DNA of 64,000 nucleotides from Onthophagus taurus (Eukaryota > Arthropoda > Insecta > Coleoptera > Scarabaeidae). The stretch covers positions 28,954,001 to 29,018,000 of the forward strand of contig NC_091967.1 in NCBI RefSeq assembly GCF_036711975.1, in the 5' to 3' direction. Position numbers and translations under genes: made by a program. The notes under the pieces were generated by a model. That model saw only the letters and a program-made list of their open reading frames with translations. It ran no database searches and had not been told where the DNA came from. Below, piece after piece: positions 53,484-63,926 of this stretch; the first letter of the stretch is position 1, and each line of letters opens with the position of its first letter.

Positions 53484-55234
53484 AGTAGTATAGAAACGCC
53501 GATTCTAGATAGGAAGTTGCTCCTCCGCTCCTCCGTGACGTCATCAGCCCAATGTAAAAGGATAGGGAAGGGTACCAACCTAAGGCGGAGGAGAAAAAAA
53601 AAATAGGTTGGTATTGGAAAAGTAACCAGATCTGGTGACTTTTAAAAAAAAGTAACGCGCCACCTAGTGGTTGGTAGTGGAACTAAACCATTACCGACAA
53701 GGTAGACTGCTACTTGTTTTTTTAAAAGTCACCATATCTAGCTACCAACCTATTTTTTCCCCCAAGCCTTTGGTTGACACCCCTCCCCCCCTATCCTTTT
53801 ACATCGGGCGGATGACGTCACGAAGGAGCGGAGGAGCAACAACTTCCTGTCTAGAATCGGCGTTTCTGAAAGATGGCGCGCCTCACAACTCTTGAATGCG
53901 CGTGCGCAGGAACTTGGGAATATTCCGGAAAATAATAATAACACAATTTAATTCCCCCCCCAATCAACCCAATAAAAGTATTAATAAACATTTTTATAAT
54001 AATAAACATTACATAATAAATAGTTACAAAAAAATAATAAAAACCTTAATGTTATGGTACTTTTTTTACAAATTCAATTATATGAGCGGGCTTCGGTTTA
54101 CCACCATCCTTTATTATTATACACGATACATTGATCTTGTAACTCCAAAAAATTTCTTGATCGGTAGGTAAAAAAGAAACGTTGAGAAGCAAGCCCGCTT
54201 CTAACTCCACCACAACGGAAGGTGACGACCATGCGCAGCTCGTAAGACGTTTTCCATTAACAATAAATATGGTAAAAGGGGTAAATCCAACTCAACTTCG
54301 AATAAATTTTTTCTTTGGTTTAAACTCACAAAGACTGAAAAAAAAAACACAGAGACGACTATGAGACATTGCGCGCGGTTTACGTTTGACGGGTAAATCC
54401 AACTCAACTTCGAATAAATTTTTTCTTTGGTTTAAACTCACAAAGACCGAAAAAAAGAAAAACACAGAGACGACTACGAGACATTGCGCGCGGTTTACGT
54501 TTGACACGTTCGATTTCTAAAGTAAAACTGATTATGAGCGGGTAAGTAAATTAAGAACATGTAATTATATGCTTGAAAAAAGATCAACGACGAGACATGC
54601 GTTGAGAAGCAAACCCCCTCGCTTCTAATTCCACCACAACGGAAGGCCATGCGCAGCTCGTAAGACGTTTTTTCCATGAACAATAGATAGGGTAAATTCA
54701 TCCAACTCAACTTCGAATAAATTTTTTCTTTGGTTTAAACTCACAAAGATCGTAAAAAAAAACACAGAGACATTGCGCGCGGTTTACGTTTGACGCGTTC
54801 GGTTTCTAAAGTAAAACTGATTATGAGTTACGCGATACAATGCTTTCCTCGCCGGGCGGAAATGGTGTAAAATTACGACGCGGCGCATCGCTAAGGTGCA
54901 ATACACCTCGCCGACGGAAGTGTCAAATTACCTAGCGGCTGCAATAATGCTGAGCAAAAATAATACAAATTATAAAATTGTTTTAATGCATTTTCAGTAA
55001 CAAAAAATGATGTACGTGAAAAAAATACATTTAAATAAAAGACGGAAAAGGTTTAAATAATACAATTTAATTTTCTCAATTAACCCAATTTAATTATTTA
55101 TTTTTTAAGTCACTACATATCCTGGAGCGCCCATCCCCATTACCTTGTTTGTACATCCTCAAACACAAAAAAGAAAAAATTAATAATAATATTGTAAAGC
55201 AAAAGAAAAAAAACAAGGACTTACAATCAACCTC
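53484..55234 (+). repeat. Left terminal inverted repeat with terminal palindrome
   Basis: Near-exact reverse complement of 60,693-62,445. The outer 380 bp are themselves an imperfect palindrome: AGTATAGAAACGCCGATTCT at 53,487 is answered by AGAATCGGCGTTTCT at 53,852-53,866, around a centre containing CGCCACCTAGTGGTTGGTAG. Further in, a phrase with AACTCAACTTCGAATAAAT and CACAAAGA is repeated three times (54,290-54,780). No confident gene; short frames are duplicated in the other TIR. Confidence 0.88.
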
Positions 55235-55702
55235 CTCCATCCGATTAATTATTACCCCTCGTGAAGTTGGAGACGGGGATCTAGGGCTATCATATAACCC
55301 CACTATGAAAAAAGATTGAGAAAATAAAATAATACTATAAAGCAAAATAAAAAATAACGACTTACGATCCCGCATTCCCATCTCGTTGATGTTGGAGGAG
55401 GAGGAGGAGGAGGAGGATGAAGATTCATTATCATCATCCTCACATTCCGCTAAGAAAAAAGAAAAAATTAATAATAATATTGTAAAGCAAAAGAAAAAAA
55501 CAAGGACTTACAATCAACCTCCTCCATCCGATTAATTATTACCCCTCGTGAAGTTGGAGACGGGGATCTAGGGCTATCATATAACCCCACTATGAAAAAA
55601 TATTGAGAAAATAAAATAATACTATAAAGCAAAATAAAAAAAAATAACGACTTACGATCCCGCATTTCCATCTCATCTATGATCCTCCTAATGTTGGAGG
55701 AG

Positions 55703-55733
<31 letters not shown>

Positions 55734-56288
55734 ACGCTAAAAAAGAAAAAAATAAAAAATAAATTCGAGAAACTTGTTTATAAATCTTTTTTTAACGACT
55801 CAAAAGTTCAGGACTTCAAAATTTATAAAAACAAGGACTTACAATCAACCTCCTCCATCCGATTAATTATTACCCCTCGTGAAGTTGGAGACGGGGATCT
55901 AGGGCTATCATATAACCCCACTATGAAAAAATATTGAGAAAATAAAATAATACTATAAAGCAAAATAAAAAAAAATAACGACTTACGATCCCGCATTTCC
56001 ATCTCATCTATGATCCTCCTAATGTTGGAGGAGGATGAGGAGGAGGAGGAGGAGGAGGAGGAGGAGGAAGACGCTAAAAAAGAAAAAAATAAAAAATAAA
56101 TTCGAGAAACTTGTTTATAAATCTTTTTTTAACGACTCAAAAGTTCAGGACTTCAAAATTTATTGAAAATATTGATGATATATTTTGCAAAACTTACCTA
56201 CAACCACTTCCACCTCAAATTTGTATTTCCGGATGGTCGTTGTACCATCCGGATTTTCTCTAACGTGGAGTAAATATTCAAGATCCAT
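55225..56288 (-). CDS. Multi-exon gene with triplicated phase-1 exon pair, unknown function
   Basis: From the ATG at 56,288, seven exons on the - strand: 56198-56288 (91 nt), 55987-56073 (87), 55843-55920 (78), 55656-55736 (81), 55512-55589 (78), 55366-55449 (84), 55225-55302 (78). Every intron is in phase 1 with a GTAAGT donor and an AG acceptor, so all internal exons are symmetric. Exon 1 reads MDLEYLLHVREN with KYKFEVEVVV. Two exon types then alternate three times: a poly-Ser type ending RIIDEMEMRD or NINEMGMRD, and a type with GLYDSPRSPSPTSRG and IINRMEEVD. Splicing to the next AG at 55,158 would create a stop at the junction, giving about 192 residues; the 3' end is uncertain. No family recognised. 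Confidence 0.6.
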
Positions 56289-57090
56289 TTTAACAATGAT
56301 AGATGAAAATGATCACATCGTATTTATACTTAATTTTTACGTAAGAGAGGGGAAAAAATATTTCTCTTTTTTATATATTAGACTAGCAACATAAAGATCG
56401 GATTCGGTTTATTACATGAAAAAGGATCCTAGAAACAATATGTATTGTTACCGTATAAATTGTAAATTAAACAGTTTTTGTTATTAGAATAGTGAGAAAG
56501 CATCAGATTTAGTTTATTACGGGAAAATGTAAACCAATGACTTTTGAATTTCAATAAAATATTATTCCATCCGCTATCGATATAATTTGATCAGAAACTG
56601 ATCTGTTTTATTCGACATATTCCTAAGCGGGAATTTAAGCGTGCGTATTCAAGCATCACAACTTAAATTTCATGCGGTTATAATTTAAATCTATTTTTTT
56701 AATTTGTATTATTTGCATTACAGCCACCTTAAATGTTAATACACGCATTACAGCCAACTTAAATGTTAATACACTCAATTATTTTAAATTTAAACTTTTA
56801 ATTGATTGCGTCCTAAAATTGTAACTTAACACTTCGACAGCCGACTAATACCGAAACACACCGATCGGAGTAATCGGATCGTCACCGGAAATGTTAAGTT
56901 GCACAAAGAAAGAAACAACAAGTTTTGATAGTCATTATAATTAGGAAATAACTTTTGATAATCATTAAGTCGAATATAAATTACACAACATTATGTAATC
57001 ATCAGCTTCAACACCATGTTCCAATTAACAAAATGAGAGAATATCTCTTAACCACCCTCACGCCATTATATCTGTTTCAATATAGTATTT
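56289..57090. other. Interior noncoding region with inner inverted repeat arm
   Basis: No gene. 56,525-56,617 (AAAACAATGACTTT-type start, CATCCGCTATCGATATAA) is the reverse complement of about 60,453-60,545, so inverted symmetry resumes inside the TIRs. GCATTACAGCCA(A/C)CTTAAATG repeats occur near 56,717 and 56,746. Confidence 0.6.
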
Positions 57091-57460
57091 GTCACAAGGA
57101 CTACTATATCAGGTAAAGATGTTACGAAAGCGATGGAAAGTATTTTAAAGGATGCAAACGTACTAACAAAAATCTTCAAACGGATCAAGAATAAAGTATC
57201 GGTGTTACAAGCGAACAAAGCGGTTGGTCAGATAAAATAGATCAATTAAAAACAGACCTGTTTGATTGTAGATACCTGTTTCGGTTTGAATCATCGACTT
57301 CTGATCAAATTATGCCGTCAACGGGTGGAATGCTTCACAATTCGGTTTGAAGAAGCTGTGTTATTACAACTGATATAAACCGGTTGGTCCGATAAAAACT
57401 GATCGGTTTCCGATTGAATTATATCGTTAGCAAACGAAATTCTTTAGAATTACTGTGGGC
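57091..57460 (+). pseudogene. Polinton integrase relic
   Basis: 57,109-57,165 translates to SGKDVTKAMESILKDANVL, matching the integrase segment KTGKEVTRAMETIL (residues about 73-86 of the intact protein), followed by a shifted CTTCAAACGGATCA that corresponds to LQTD. The catalytic frame is destroyed. Downstream phrases of the type ACTGATCGGTTTC..GA(T/A)(C/T)GAATTATATCG begin a degenerate repeat seen again at 59,930-60,500. Confidence 0.7.
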
Positions 57461-57689
57461 GTTGAGGAGGAATTAACAATTAATTTAGAGATAAAAACTT
57501 GAGGTGCATCCGGACCCCGTACACGTTTTCAAATTTATTGAAGTCGGAATCAACGGTGGAAACGAAACTTTTTAAAAAGTAGCAGATGTTAAGAAAAAAC
57601 AAAATTATATAACAATTTTTCCATTTTCATGTTGGTTTGCAATTTACGCGAGATATCTTATCTAAGGAACTAATGGAATATACGGGAAT

Positions 57690-58690
57690 GACTTCATGAA
57701 TTTTACAGGTGGGCTAAATCCTTTAATGAACAGGTATTAAAACAATTTTATAATTTGTATTATTTTCATTGTAGCTTTTATTTTAAAATGTTTAAATATA
57801 TTATTTAAATTGGGTTGATTGGTAAATTGTATTATTTCCGAAATATTCCTAATTAGCGTTTTAAATTTCTATTTATCTGTATGTATTTCCTTTGGCGTCA
57901 ATAATTCTATCGCTCAGCATTATTGTAACCATCATGTAACTTTACACTTCCGCTGGCGTGGTGCATCGACCTTTGCCGAACCTCGGCGGTTTAATAAAAA
58001 CTATTTAATTTGCATTTTATATAGCAATAATATCAATTATTTCTAGAAACTTTAAGAATAAATTTTTTCATTTTTTTATGCGAGATATTTTATCTAAGGA
58101 ACCTTTAATTTCATGCAAATTAAAAGTATTGGGTAATTTATATTTTATTATGAACACAAAATTTTCAAAGGATAAGTTAAATTTAATTTGAGAATTTTGT
58201 TTGCGCAATTTATCTGAAATAAATTATTATTACTTAATGGAATGACTTCATGAATTTTGCAGGTGGGATAAATCCTTTAACGAAAAGGTATTAAAACAAT
58301 TTTATAATTTGTATTATTTTCATTGTAGTTTTTATTTTAAAATGTTTAAATATATTATTTAAATTGGGTTAATTGGTAAATTGTATTATTTTTGAAATAT
58401 TCCTAATTAGCGTTTTACGTCAACCGATAAATACAGATAAATAGAAATTTAAAAGTAAAAAAAATTAAAAGTTTAATAACATCATTATTTTATTTCATAA
58501 GCTTCGATAATTTTAAAATGTTTAAATATATCATTTAAATTGGGTTAATTGGTAAATTGTATTATTTTTGAAATATTCCTAATTAGCGTTTTGCGTCAAC
58601 CGATAAATACAGATAAATAGAAATTTAAAAGTAAAAAAATTAAAAGTTTAATAACATAATTATTTTATTTCATAAGCTTTGATAAGCCGA
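57690..58690. repeat. Direct repeats and an internal copy of TIR sequence
   Basis: A block beginning AATGACTTCATGAATTTT and running through TTAAATTGGGTTGATTGG occurs at 57,690-57,860 and 58,243-58,420, with a third partial copy from 58,515. CAGCATTATTGTAACCATCA ... CACTTCCGCTGGCG near 57,917-57,957 is a decayed copy of the TIR phrase at about 60,977-61,018. No gene is supported. Confidence 0.65.
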
Positions 58691-58945
58691 AAGTTGTGTT
58701 CGTTATCCGGATCACGATTCCAATTTAATCCATGACAATTACATCTTAACCATTCGAAATGGATTTGAATTTTATTATTAAACCATGATAATCAGCACTT
58801 TTTAAAATCATAAATTGACAATTCTCTTAATATATACATTTATGCTTAATTAGCAAATTATTCAACGTATAAATGTCTCTCAATCGGTTCGATTAGCATA
58901 CCTGCACTTAGCCTTCAACAGTTCAATTTTATAACAAAAGAAAGA

Positions 58946-59339
58946 ATGTCTACACCACCATGCACTTTGCTGGTTAGCAGTACTGACATAATGAATGTGC
59001 CAGTAAAAACATTACATGTAGTGTGCAAACACCTGTTCTCCCGGTAAGTTTCTTTTTCTTTTTTTTCCTTTATTAATAATTCTGAATTAGGTATGGTTTA
59101 AAAAGCGTTGCAACAAGGGGGAATTGCGTGATCATCGCACTAATGTATACACCCAAAAATGAGACGCTGAAGAGGAAGTTCGGAAACCTCCCAGTGCAAT
59201 ATATGAGGCTGGGAGTTGAAAATGAAACGGAAGTACAGATGTTGGCATCGGTGATGCATAAATATGTTTTTGATTTAAGTGTTGATGGGGATGAGCAATC
59301 CCCCCAAATTGAAAGTCATCGAAAAAATCTCAAGAGACA

Positions 59340-59383
<44 letters not shown>

Positions 59384-59601
59384 CATCACAAAAAGGAATG
59401 GTTGCAATTAATTTGAATGATGTTGATGATGATGATGATGATGATGCTGATCGAGAAGAAGAGCAAGACAGTACTAAAAAGAGGAAAGTAGTCACGTTTC
59501 CGGATGACGATGATGGCTTTCAAGCTTGTTGTACTCAAATAGTGGTAAATGATGATGAACAATGTGAAATGAAAAATTTTTTAAAAAATAGAAATAGTTA
59601 A
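58946..59601 (+). CDS. Spliced acidic protein with nuclear-signal-like motif, unknown function
   Basis: Two exons, 58946-59043 and 59091-59601, joined in phase 2 across a 47-bp intron (GTAAGT ... GAATTAG), giving 202 residues. Exon 1 starts MSTPPCTLLVSS. Exon 2 has a compact folded-looking part (GNCVIIALMYTP, LPVQYMRLGVENETEVQML), then Pro- and Ser-runs, an acidic Asp-run, and TKKRKV, a good monopartite nuclear signal. The frame is open and the intron is clean, so it may be a functional cargo gene. No family recognised. Confidence 0.6.
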
Positions 59602-60344
59602 AATAAAAATCATAATAAAACAAATAAATTTTTTATTGTATAAACCGATTATATAATCCTTTCATTAGTGCAACTTAATTGAACTTAAAGTTCAAAAGCA
59701 ATACTATATATCAGGTAAAGATATTTCGAAAGCAATGGAAAGTATTTTTAAAGGATGCAATCGTACTAAAAAATCTTCAAACGGATCATGAACAAAGTAT
59801 CGGTGTTACAACCGATAAAAGCGGTTGGCTGGATGAAACAGATCAATTAAAACAGACCTGTTTGATAGTAGATATTTGCTTCGGTTTAAATGATCGACTT
59901 CTGTTCAAATTATACTGATAAAAAGCGATTGGACCGATAAAAACTGATCGGTTTCAGATCGAATTATATCGTTAAAATAAAAATCATAATAAAACAAATA
60001 AATTTTTTATTGTATAAACCGATTATATAATCCTTTCATTAGTGCAACTTAATTGAACTTAAAGTTCAAAAGCAATACTATATATCAGGTAAAGATATTT
60101 CGAAAGCAATGGAAAGTATTTTTAAAGGATGCAATCGTACTAAAAAATCTTCAAACGGATCATGAACAAAGTATCGGTGTTACAACCGATAAAAGCGGTT
60201 GGCTGGATGAAACAGATCAATTAAAACAGACCTGTTTGATAGTAGATATCTGCTTCGGTTTAAATGATCGACTTCTGTTCAAATTATACTGATAAAAAGC
60301 GATTGGACCGATAAAAACTGATCGGTTTCAGATCGAATTATATC
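59597..60344. repeat. 374-bp tandem duplication carrying integrase relics
   Basis: Units 59,597-59,970 and 59,971-60,344 are almost identical (one difference seen, TATTTGC against TATCTGC). Each contains SGKDISKAMESIFKGC, a relic of the Polinton integrase, and a downstream CTTCAAACGGATCATGAA. The frames of about 79 codons within them are accidental. Up to 60,500 the degenerate ATCGAATTATATCGTTA phrase continues. Confidence 0.8.
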
Positions 60345-60599
60345 GTTAGCGGATGGAACAGATAAAAACTGATAGGTTTCTAATCGAATTATATCGTTAA
60401 CAGACGGAATTCTTTAGAGTTACTGCTATCGATGTAACAACAGATAAAAGCGGTTAGTCGAATAAAACAGATCGATTTCTAATCAAATTATATCGATAGC
60501 GGATGGAATAATATTTTATTGAAATTCAAAAGACATTGGTTTACAATTTATGTAATAGTAATACATATTATTTCTGCAAACTTTTTGTCGTATCAATGA

Positions 60600-60690
60600 A
60601 TCGAATCCTAACCACTTAACGAACACTTGATTCTTTCTTCTCTTTAACACTTTTTCAACAAGATACACATCAGGTTGTTTAACCTGATGT
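60600..60690 (-). pseudogene. Polinton integrase chromodomain relic
   Basis: On the - strand from 60,674: PDVYLVEKVLKRRKNQVFVK followed by WLGFDS, closely matching the C-terminal chromodomain of the integrase at 8,966-9,901. It sits just inside the right TIR. Its upstream edge overlaps a perfect hairpin, ACATCAGGTT (60,667-60,676) with AACCTGATGT (60,681-60,690). Confidence 0.8.
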
Positions 60691-60692
60691 GA

Positions 60693-62445
60693 GAGGTTGA
60701 TTGTAAGTCCTTGTTTTTTTTCTTTTGCTTTACAATATTATTATTAATTTTTTCTTTTTTGTGTTTGAGGATGTACAAACAAGGTAATGGGGATGGGCGC
60801 TCCAGGATATGTAGTGACTTAAAAAATAAATAATTAAATTGGGTTAATTGAGAAAATTAAATTGTATTATTTAAACCTTTTCCGTCTTTTATTTAAATGT
60901 ATTTTTTTCACGTACATCATTTTTTGTTACTGAAAATGCATTAAAACAATTTTATAATTTGTATTATTTTTGCTCAGCATTATTGCAGCCGCTAGGTAAT
61001 TTGACACTTCCGTCGGCGAGGTGTATTGCACCTTAGCGATGCGCCGCGTCGTAATTTTACACCATTTCCGCCCGGCGAGGAAAGCATTGTATCGCGTAAC
61101 TCATAATCAGTTTTACTTTAGAAACCGAACGCGTCAAACGTAAACCGCGCGCAATGTCTCTGTGTTTTTTTTTACTATCTTTGTGAGTTTAAACCAAAGA
61201 AAAAATTTATTCGAAGTTGAGTTGGATGAATTTACCCTATCTATTGTTCATGGAAAAAACGTCTTACGAGCTGCGCATGGCCTTCCGTTGTGGTGGAATT
61301 AGAAGCGAGGGGGTTTGCTTCTCAACGCATGTCTCGTCGTTAATCTTTTTTCAAGCATATAATTACATGTTCTTAATTTACTTACCCGCTCATAATCAGT
61401 TTTACTTTAGAAATCGAACGTGTCAAACGTAAACCGCGCGCAATGTCTCGTAGTCGTCTCTGTGTTTTTCTTTTTTTCGGTCTTTGTGAGTTTAAACCAA
61501 AGAAAAAATTTATTCGAAGTTGAGTTGGATTTACCCGTCAAACGTAAACCGCGCGCAATGTCTCATAGTCGTCTCTGTGTTTTTTTTTTTCAGTCTTTGT
61601 GAGTTTAAACCAAAGAAAAAATTTATTCGAAGTTGAGTTGGATTTACCCCTTTTACCATATTTATTGTTAATGGAAAACGTCTTACGAGCTGCGCATGGT
61701 CGTCACCTTCCGTTGTGGTGGAGTTAGAAGCGGGCTTGCTTCTCAACGTTTCTTTTTTACCTACCGATCAAGAAATTTTTTGGAGTTACAAGATCAATGT
61801 ATCGTGTATAATAATAAAGGATGGTGGTAAACCGAAGCCCGCTCATATAATTGAATTTGTAAAAAAAGTACCATAACATTAAGGTTTTTATTATTTTTTT
61901 GTAACTATTTATTATGTAATGTTTATTATTATAAAAATGTTTATTAATACTTTTATTGGGTTGATTGGGGGGGGAATTAAATTGTGTTATTATTATTTTC
62001 CGGAATATTCCCAAGTTCCTGCGCACGCGCATTCAAGAGTTGTGAGGCGCGCCATCTTTCAGAAACGCCGATTCTAGACAGGAAGTTGTTGCTCCTCCGC
62101 TCCTTCGTGACGTCATCCGCCCGATGTAAAAGGATAGGGGGGGAGGGGTGTCAACCAAAGGCTTGGGGGAAAAAATAGGTTGGTAGCTAGATATGGTGAC
62201 TTTTAAAAAAACAAGTAGCAGTCTACCTTGTCGGTAATGGTTTAGTTCCACTACCAACCACTAGGTGGCGCGTTACTTTTTTTTTAAAAGTCACCAGATC
62301 TGGTTACTTTTCCAATACCAACCTATTTTTTTTTTCTCCTCCGCCTTAGGTTGGTACCCTTCCCTATCCTTTTACATTGGGCTGATGACGTCACGGAGGA
62401 GCGGAGGAGCAACTTCCTATCTAGAATCGGCGTTTCTATACTACT
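60693..62445 (-). repeat. Right terminal inverted repeat
   Basis: Partner of the left TIR, with the same internal palindrome and triple repeat. A few single-base and homopolymer differences distinguish it. Its inner edge starts at GAGGTTGATTGTAAGT, the same splice-donor context that ends the last 78-nt exon of the - strand gene in the left arm. Confidence 0.88.
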
Positions 62446-62451
62446 TATATC

Positions 62452-62574
62452 TATTTTTGTCGTCGTAATTTAGTTATTTGTCCTTATGTGCGGCGATCCA
62501 ATTCGCAAACTGGGTACACTCAAGGATCTCCCGTCCTCAAGGATCCGTACTCTCGACGATCCAATTCACAGACT
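62452..62574. other. Repeat phrase next to the 28S fragment
   Basis: ACACTCAAGGATCTCCCGTC followed by CTCAAGGATCCGTACTCTCG also occurs, slightly changed, at about 49,678-49,717. GATCCAATTC(G/A)CA(A/G)ACTGG is itself repeated here at 62,498 and 62,558. It is not 28S. Confidence 0.5.
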
Positions 62575-62589
62575 GGTTCACCCACTTAT

Positions 62590-62644
<55 letters not shown>

Positions 62645-62830
62645 ATGACCGGTCGTTGCGATAGTAATCCTGCTCAGTACGAGAGGAACCGCAGATTCGG
62701 ACATTTGGTTCACGCACTCGCTCGAGCGGGCGGTAGTGCGAAGCTATCATCCGTGGGATTATGCCTGAACGCCTCTAAGACCGTATCCTTTGCCGATGTT
62801 TCGTGTAGGTGTTAGGCTGCTTGCTTGGAC
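62575..62830 (+). rRNA. 28S rRNA 3' fragment
   Basis: Conserved large-subunit rRNA phrases in the right order: AGGGAACGTGAGCTGGGTTT, AGACCGTCGTGAGACAGG (peptidyl-transferase-region flank), CCTGCTCAGTACGAGAGGAA (sarcin-ricin loop region is just 5' of this in full 28S), and ACGCCTCTAAG near the 3' end. Upstream 28S is missing; the join is at about 62,574. It may be a dispersed rDNA fragment rather than part of an active array. Confidence 0.85.
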
Positions 62831-63626
62831 ATTACCGCCGGGCGATAACCGATTTTACATTCCCACTGAATAGTAGGAACTTGGAAAAAAAATTTTTTTT
62901 TTCCGTTTTTTTTTTGGTCGTTTACATTCTTTTTTTTCTGCGTTCTTCGATGATGGTTGATTTCGTCTCACGTTTGATACCTGGGTCGACCGTTCCTTCG
63001 TGACCTTTCCGTTGATTATGGTTGGTATCTTTAGTATTCGTATCCTTACGATAGTTTCTGAATTTCGCCTCGACTCCGTTTAGCGGAGTTTTTTTGTTCT
63101 CTTGTTACTGGCTATACTAACTAACAATCAATAATACGGTAGGAGTTTTTATGTGAATTATATTTGTTTTATAGCATGCATTTACTTTTTGCTTGTAATA
63201 TTGTCCTGTAATTGATCTTTGTTGCAAATTAAAGTGAATTATTATTATTATTACTGTTGGTGATATTTTGGGAACAACATGTATTTATTGAAATACGACG
63301 GACTGCGAACGGAACGTGTGTGTAGTGTGCCATCCAAAATTGTTTCAAATGATTTGTTACAAAATTTACAAAAAAAAAACAAAAACAATTGTTAAATAAC
63401 ATTTTACCGGTACATATTTTATTTGGCCCTCTCCTTCCATTACAGCCTAAAACTAACAATATAAAATAATAAAATAGATAATAATAAGATGTCGAATCGA
63501 ATGGTAATAAGCGAAAGCGGTTTAAGTAAGTAAAGTTATCCTTAAATTTACGATTGAACAGGTAAAAACTGCTATTATATTTATGTTATAAATTATCGAA
63601 AGAAATAATAGTAATAACACAAAAAA
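62831..63626. other. Sequence 3' of the 28S fragment, no gene
   Basis: Partly shared with the block near 46,500 (CCACTG(A/C)ATAGTAGGAAC(T/G)TGG), so probably rDNA-derived spacer. From 63,120 on it is AT-rich without recognisable content. Confidence 0.45.
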
Positions 63627-63926
63627 GGCAACGGCACGCGGTGTTCCCAAGCGGTCACCAATCCAAGTACTAACCGCTTAACACTTTCGCGTCCGCTCCA
63701 TATACAATTAGGATAACGTCAATGGCCGGCATCTTCACTACGTATTGTTACGCCAGGAGCCGCAAGTAATGTCATATAAACGTAAAAATACGTGAGCGGC
63801 GCCTGACTATAGACAATATAAAAACGTAAAAATACGTGAGCGGCTCCTCACTGATGACAATATAAAACGTAAAAATACGTGATCGGTCACGAAAGTGTTA
63901 ACTTCTCGGTGATCGGACGAGAACCA
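63627..63926 (-). pseudogene. 5S rRNA gene, 5'-truncated and split by a MITE
   Basis: On the - strand the 3' part of 5S rRNA is clear: GGTTCTCGTCCGATCACCGA at 63,926 downward, then (after the insertion) GCGGTTAGTACTTGGATTGG, GACCGCTTGGGAACACCGCG and GTGCCGTTG, followed by a TTTTTT pol III terminator. The first 29 or so nucleotides are missing, and the gene is interrupted at its internal TTAA. Confidence 0.85.
63682..63897. mobile_element. 216-bp TTAA-flanked MITE inserted in the 5S sequence
   Basis: TTAA at 63678-63681 and 63898-63901. Ends CACTTTCGCGTCCG and ...CACGAAAGTG are inverted repeats with a few mismatches. Inside are three tandem copies of a roughly 40-bp unit with CGTAAAAATACGTGA(G/T)CGG. 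The TTAA target and CAC-type ends suggest mobilisation by a piggyBac-like transposase. Removal restores the continuity of the 5S sequence. Confidence 0.82.

Larger units (their letters stand above)
53484..62445. mobile_element. Non-autonomous Polinton-like element with 1.75-kb TIRs
   Basis: It begins AGTAGTATAG and ends CTATACTACT, flanked by perfect 6-bp direct repeats TATATC at 53,478-53,483 and 62,446-62,451. AG...CT ends and 6-bp target duplications are Polinton traits. TIRs are 53,484-55,234 and 60,693-62,445. The interior lacks capsid, ATPase and polymerase genes, keeps degenerate integrase pieces, and holds two spliced genes of unknown function. The near-perfect TIR identity and intact target duplications point to a fairly young insertion. 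Confidence 0.88.

Noticed and set aside
53671-54710. Short frames within the TIR, duplicated at 61,217-62,257
   Set aside because: They exist twice only because the TIR does, overlap palindromes and simple repeats, and show no domain.
55704-55937. Arg/Lys-rich + strand frame over the GGA repeats
   Set aside because: Antisense to the poly-Ser exons of the - strand gene, whose splice sites are consistent in phase.
62618-63003. Protein frames over the 28S fragment
   Set aside because: The sequence is structural rRNA; the frames are chance.
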